Shown here one piece after another: positions 63,344 to 64,000 of a stretch of 64,000 bases of DNA (position 1 is the stretch's first letter; the number at the start of each line of letters is the position of its first letter). The notes beneath the pieces are model-generated. The model worked only from the letters and a program-made list of their open reading frames with translations. It did no database searches and was not told the origin of the DNA. Where the stretch lies: positions 386,952-450,951 of the forward strand of contig NZ_KQ948016.1 of NCBI RefSeq assembly GCF_001513965.1, written 5' to 3'. A program made the translations under genes and the position numbers. Source of the DNA: Streptomyces cellostaticus (lineage in GTDB: Bacteria > Actinomycetota > Actinomycetes > Streptomycetales > Streptomycetaceae).

Positions 63344-64000
63344 TTACATGATCGGGTCGGGCTCGCGGGCCAGGTCGGCCGCGCCCACCAGGCCCGCCTT
63401 GTTGCCCAGCTGGGCCGCGATCACGTCGGCGACCGGGCGCCAGTTGCCGCCGACCAGCCAGCGCTTGTAGGACTTGCGGATCGGGTCGAGGACCAGCTCG
63501 CCCTCGTCGGAGAGGCCGCCGCCGACGATGAAGGCCGAGGGGTCGAAGAGGGAGGCCAGGTCGGCGAGGCCGGCGCCGGCCCAGCGGGCCAGCTCGCGGT
63601 AGGAGTCGACGGCGACCGGGTCGCCCTGGCGGGCGGCCATGGAGATGTGCTTGCCCTCGATGCCTTCCGGGGTGCCGTCGCCCAGGCCGAGCAGGATCTC
63701 GGCGGCCTCGGGGGTGGCGTTGGCACGCTGCTTGGCGTAGCGGACCAGGGCGCGGCCGGAGGCGTACTGCTCCCAGCAGCCCTGCGAACCGCAGCCGCAC
63801 AGCAGGCCGTCCGGGACCATCCGGATGTGGCCGAACTCGGCGGCCACGCCGAAGTGGCCGCGGCGCAGCTTGTTGCCGATGATGATGCCGCCGCCGAGGC
63901 CGGTGCCGAGGGTGATGCAGATGACGTTGCGGTGGCCCTTGCCGGCGCCGAACTTGTACTCGCCCCACGCGGCGGCGTTGGCGTCGTTCTCGACCACGAC
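63344..64000 (-). CDS. glkA: ROK-family glucokinase, C-terminal part
   Basis: The C-terminal ~218 residues of a ROK glucokinase; the start lies beyond the window. The visible part includes VENDANAAAWGEYKFGAGKG with the catalytic Asp, ICITLGTGLGGGIIIGNKL for phosphate binding, GHFGVAAEFGHIRMVPDG, and the zinc motif CGCGSQGCWEQYASG. In S. coelicolor this glucokinase (GlkA) also carries glucose repression. It ends at 63344 and is followed by the intergenic repeat. Confidence 0.93.
   Translation of the reverse strand, partial: VVVENDANAAAWGEYKFGAGKGHRNVICITLGTGLGGGIIIGNKLRRGHFGVAAEFGHIRMVPDGLLCGCGSQGCWEQYASGRALVRYAKQRANATPEAAEILLGLGDGTPEGIEGKHISMAARQGDPVAVDSYRELARWAGAGLADLASLFDPSAFIVGGGLSDEGELVLDPIRKSYKRWLVGGNWRPVADVIAAQLGNKAGLVGAADLAREPDPIM

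Overview
This window is a high-GC actinobacterial chromosome segment, almost certainly Streptomyces. The evidence is very strong third-position GC, many GTG starts, the ileS - divIVA - yggT - sepF - yggS - pgeF - ftsZ - ftsQ - murG - ftsW order, and family members that are characteristic of Streptomyces (SAV_6107-type HEPN protein, MacRS-type two-component system, DUF3040 protein next to the division cluster). From memory, the gene order follows the S. coelicolor core around ftsZ. I see no phage, IS element, CRISPR array, rRNA or tRNA gene. It is conserved core chromosome, and the most interesting content is regulatory.

Layout. 1-5.8 kb: the end of an MscS channel carrying an in-frame 13-residue duplication, then a leftward series (a DksA/TraR-like protein with a long Lys/Ala tail, lspA, rluD-like, GNAT acetyltransferase, CPA1 antiporter). 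6.0-9.6 kb: ileS behind a T-box leader whose Shine-Dalgarno sits in a visible 10-bp sequestering hairpin. 9.7-27.4 kb: the leftward division and cell wall (dcw) cluster, rsmH-ftsL-ftsI-murE-murF-mraY-murD-ftsW-murG-ftsQ-ftsZ-pgeF-yggS-sepF-yggT-divIVA. Many neighbours overlap by GTGA or ATGA. There is no ftsA, murC, ddl or mraZ. 27.8-33.5 kb: a beta-carbonic anhydrase, then a MoxR ATPase / DUF58 / transglutaminase operon. 33.5-39.4 kb: DUF3040 protein, methyltransferase, HEPN protein, and a rightward unit of a degenerate ABC ATPase, a YhgE/Pip membrane protein and a TetR regulator, with a TetR-like operator in front.

39.7-50.4 kb: a phytoene-desaturase-like oxidoreductase, a membrane protein with a Tyr/Gly/Gln-rich tail, metF, thiE, an Rv2175c-type DNA-binding protein, a ferredoxin-reductase-like FAD enzyme, a probable small broken gene, then a TPP riboswitch driving thiO-thiS-thiG, and a PASTA Ser/Thr kinase. 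50.5-53.6 kb: endonuclease IV; a DUF4396 membrane protein with a His-rich N terminus behind a CsoR/CstR-type palindrome; a YedY-like molybdoenzyme; and bfr/bfd, convergent genes whose stop codons share one CTAG, with an iron box upstream of bfd. 53.6-58.2 kb: class II DAHP synthase, then a complete trp attenuator (leader peptide with three Trp codons, 1:2, 2:3 and 3:4 pairings) before a fused TrpE-TrpG anthranilate synthase, and a phosphofructokinase with PPi-type active-site residues. 58.3-64 kb: macR/macS, a lysophospholipid acyltransferase, an alpha/beta hydrolase, an acidic one-segment membrane protein, an endonuclease/exonuclease/phosphatase-fold protein, and the C-terminal part of a ROK glucokinase cut by the window end.

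No gene here is clearly a new system. The best leads are the CsoR-type operator plus stem-loop in front of the His-rich DUF4396 gene, the degenerate ABC ATPase with YhgE/Pip and TetR, two Crp-consensus palindromes (one in front of pfkA), a strong palindrome between the molybdoenzyme gene and bfr, and the predicted PPi-type PFK. All positions and pairings were read by eye. Family names rest on motif recognition, without database searches.
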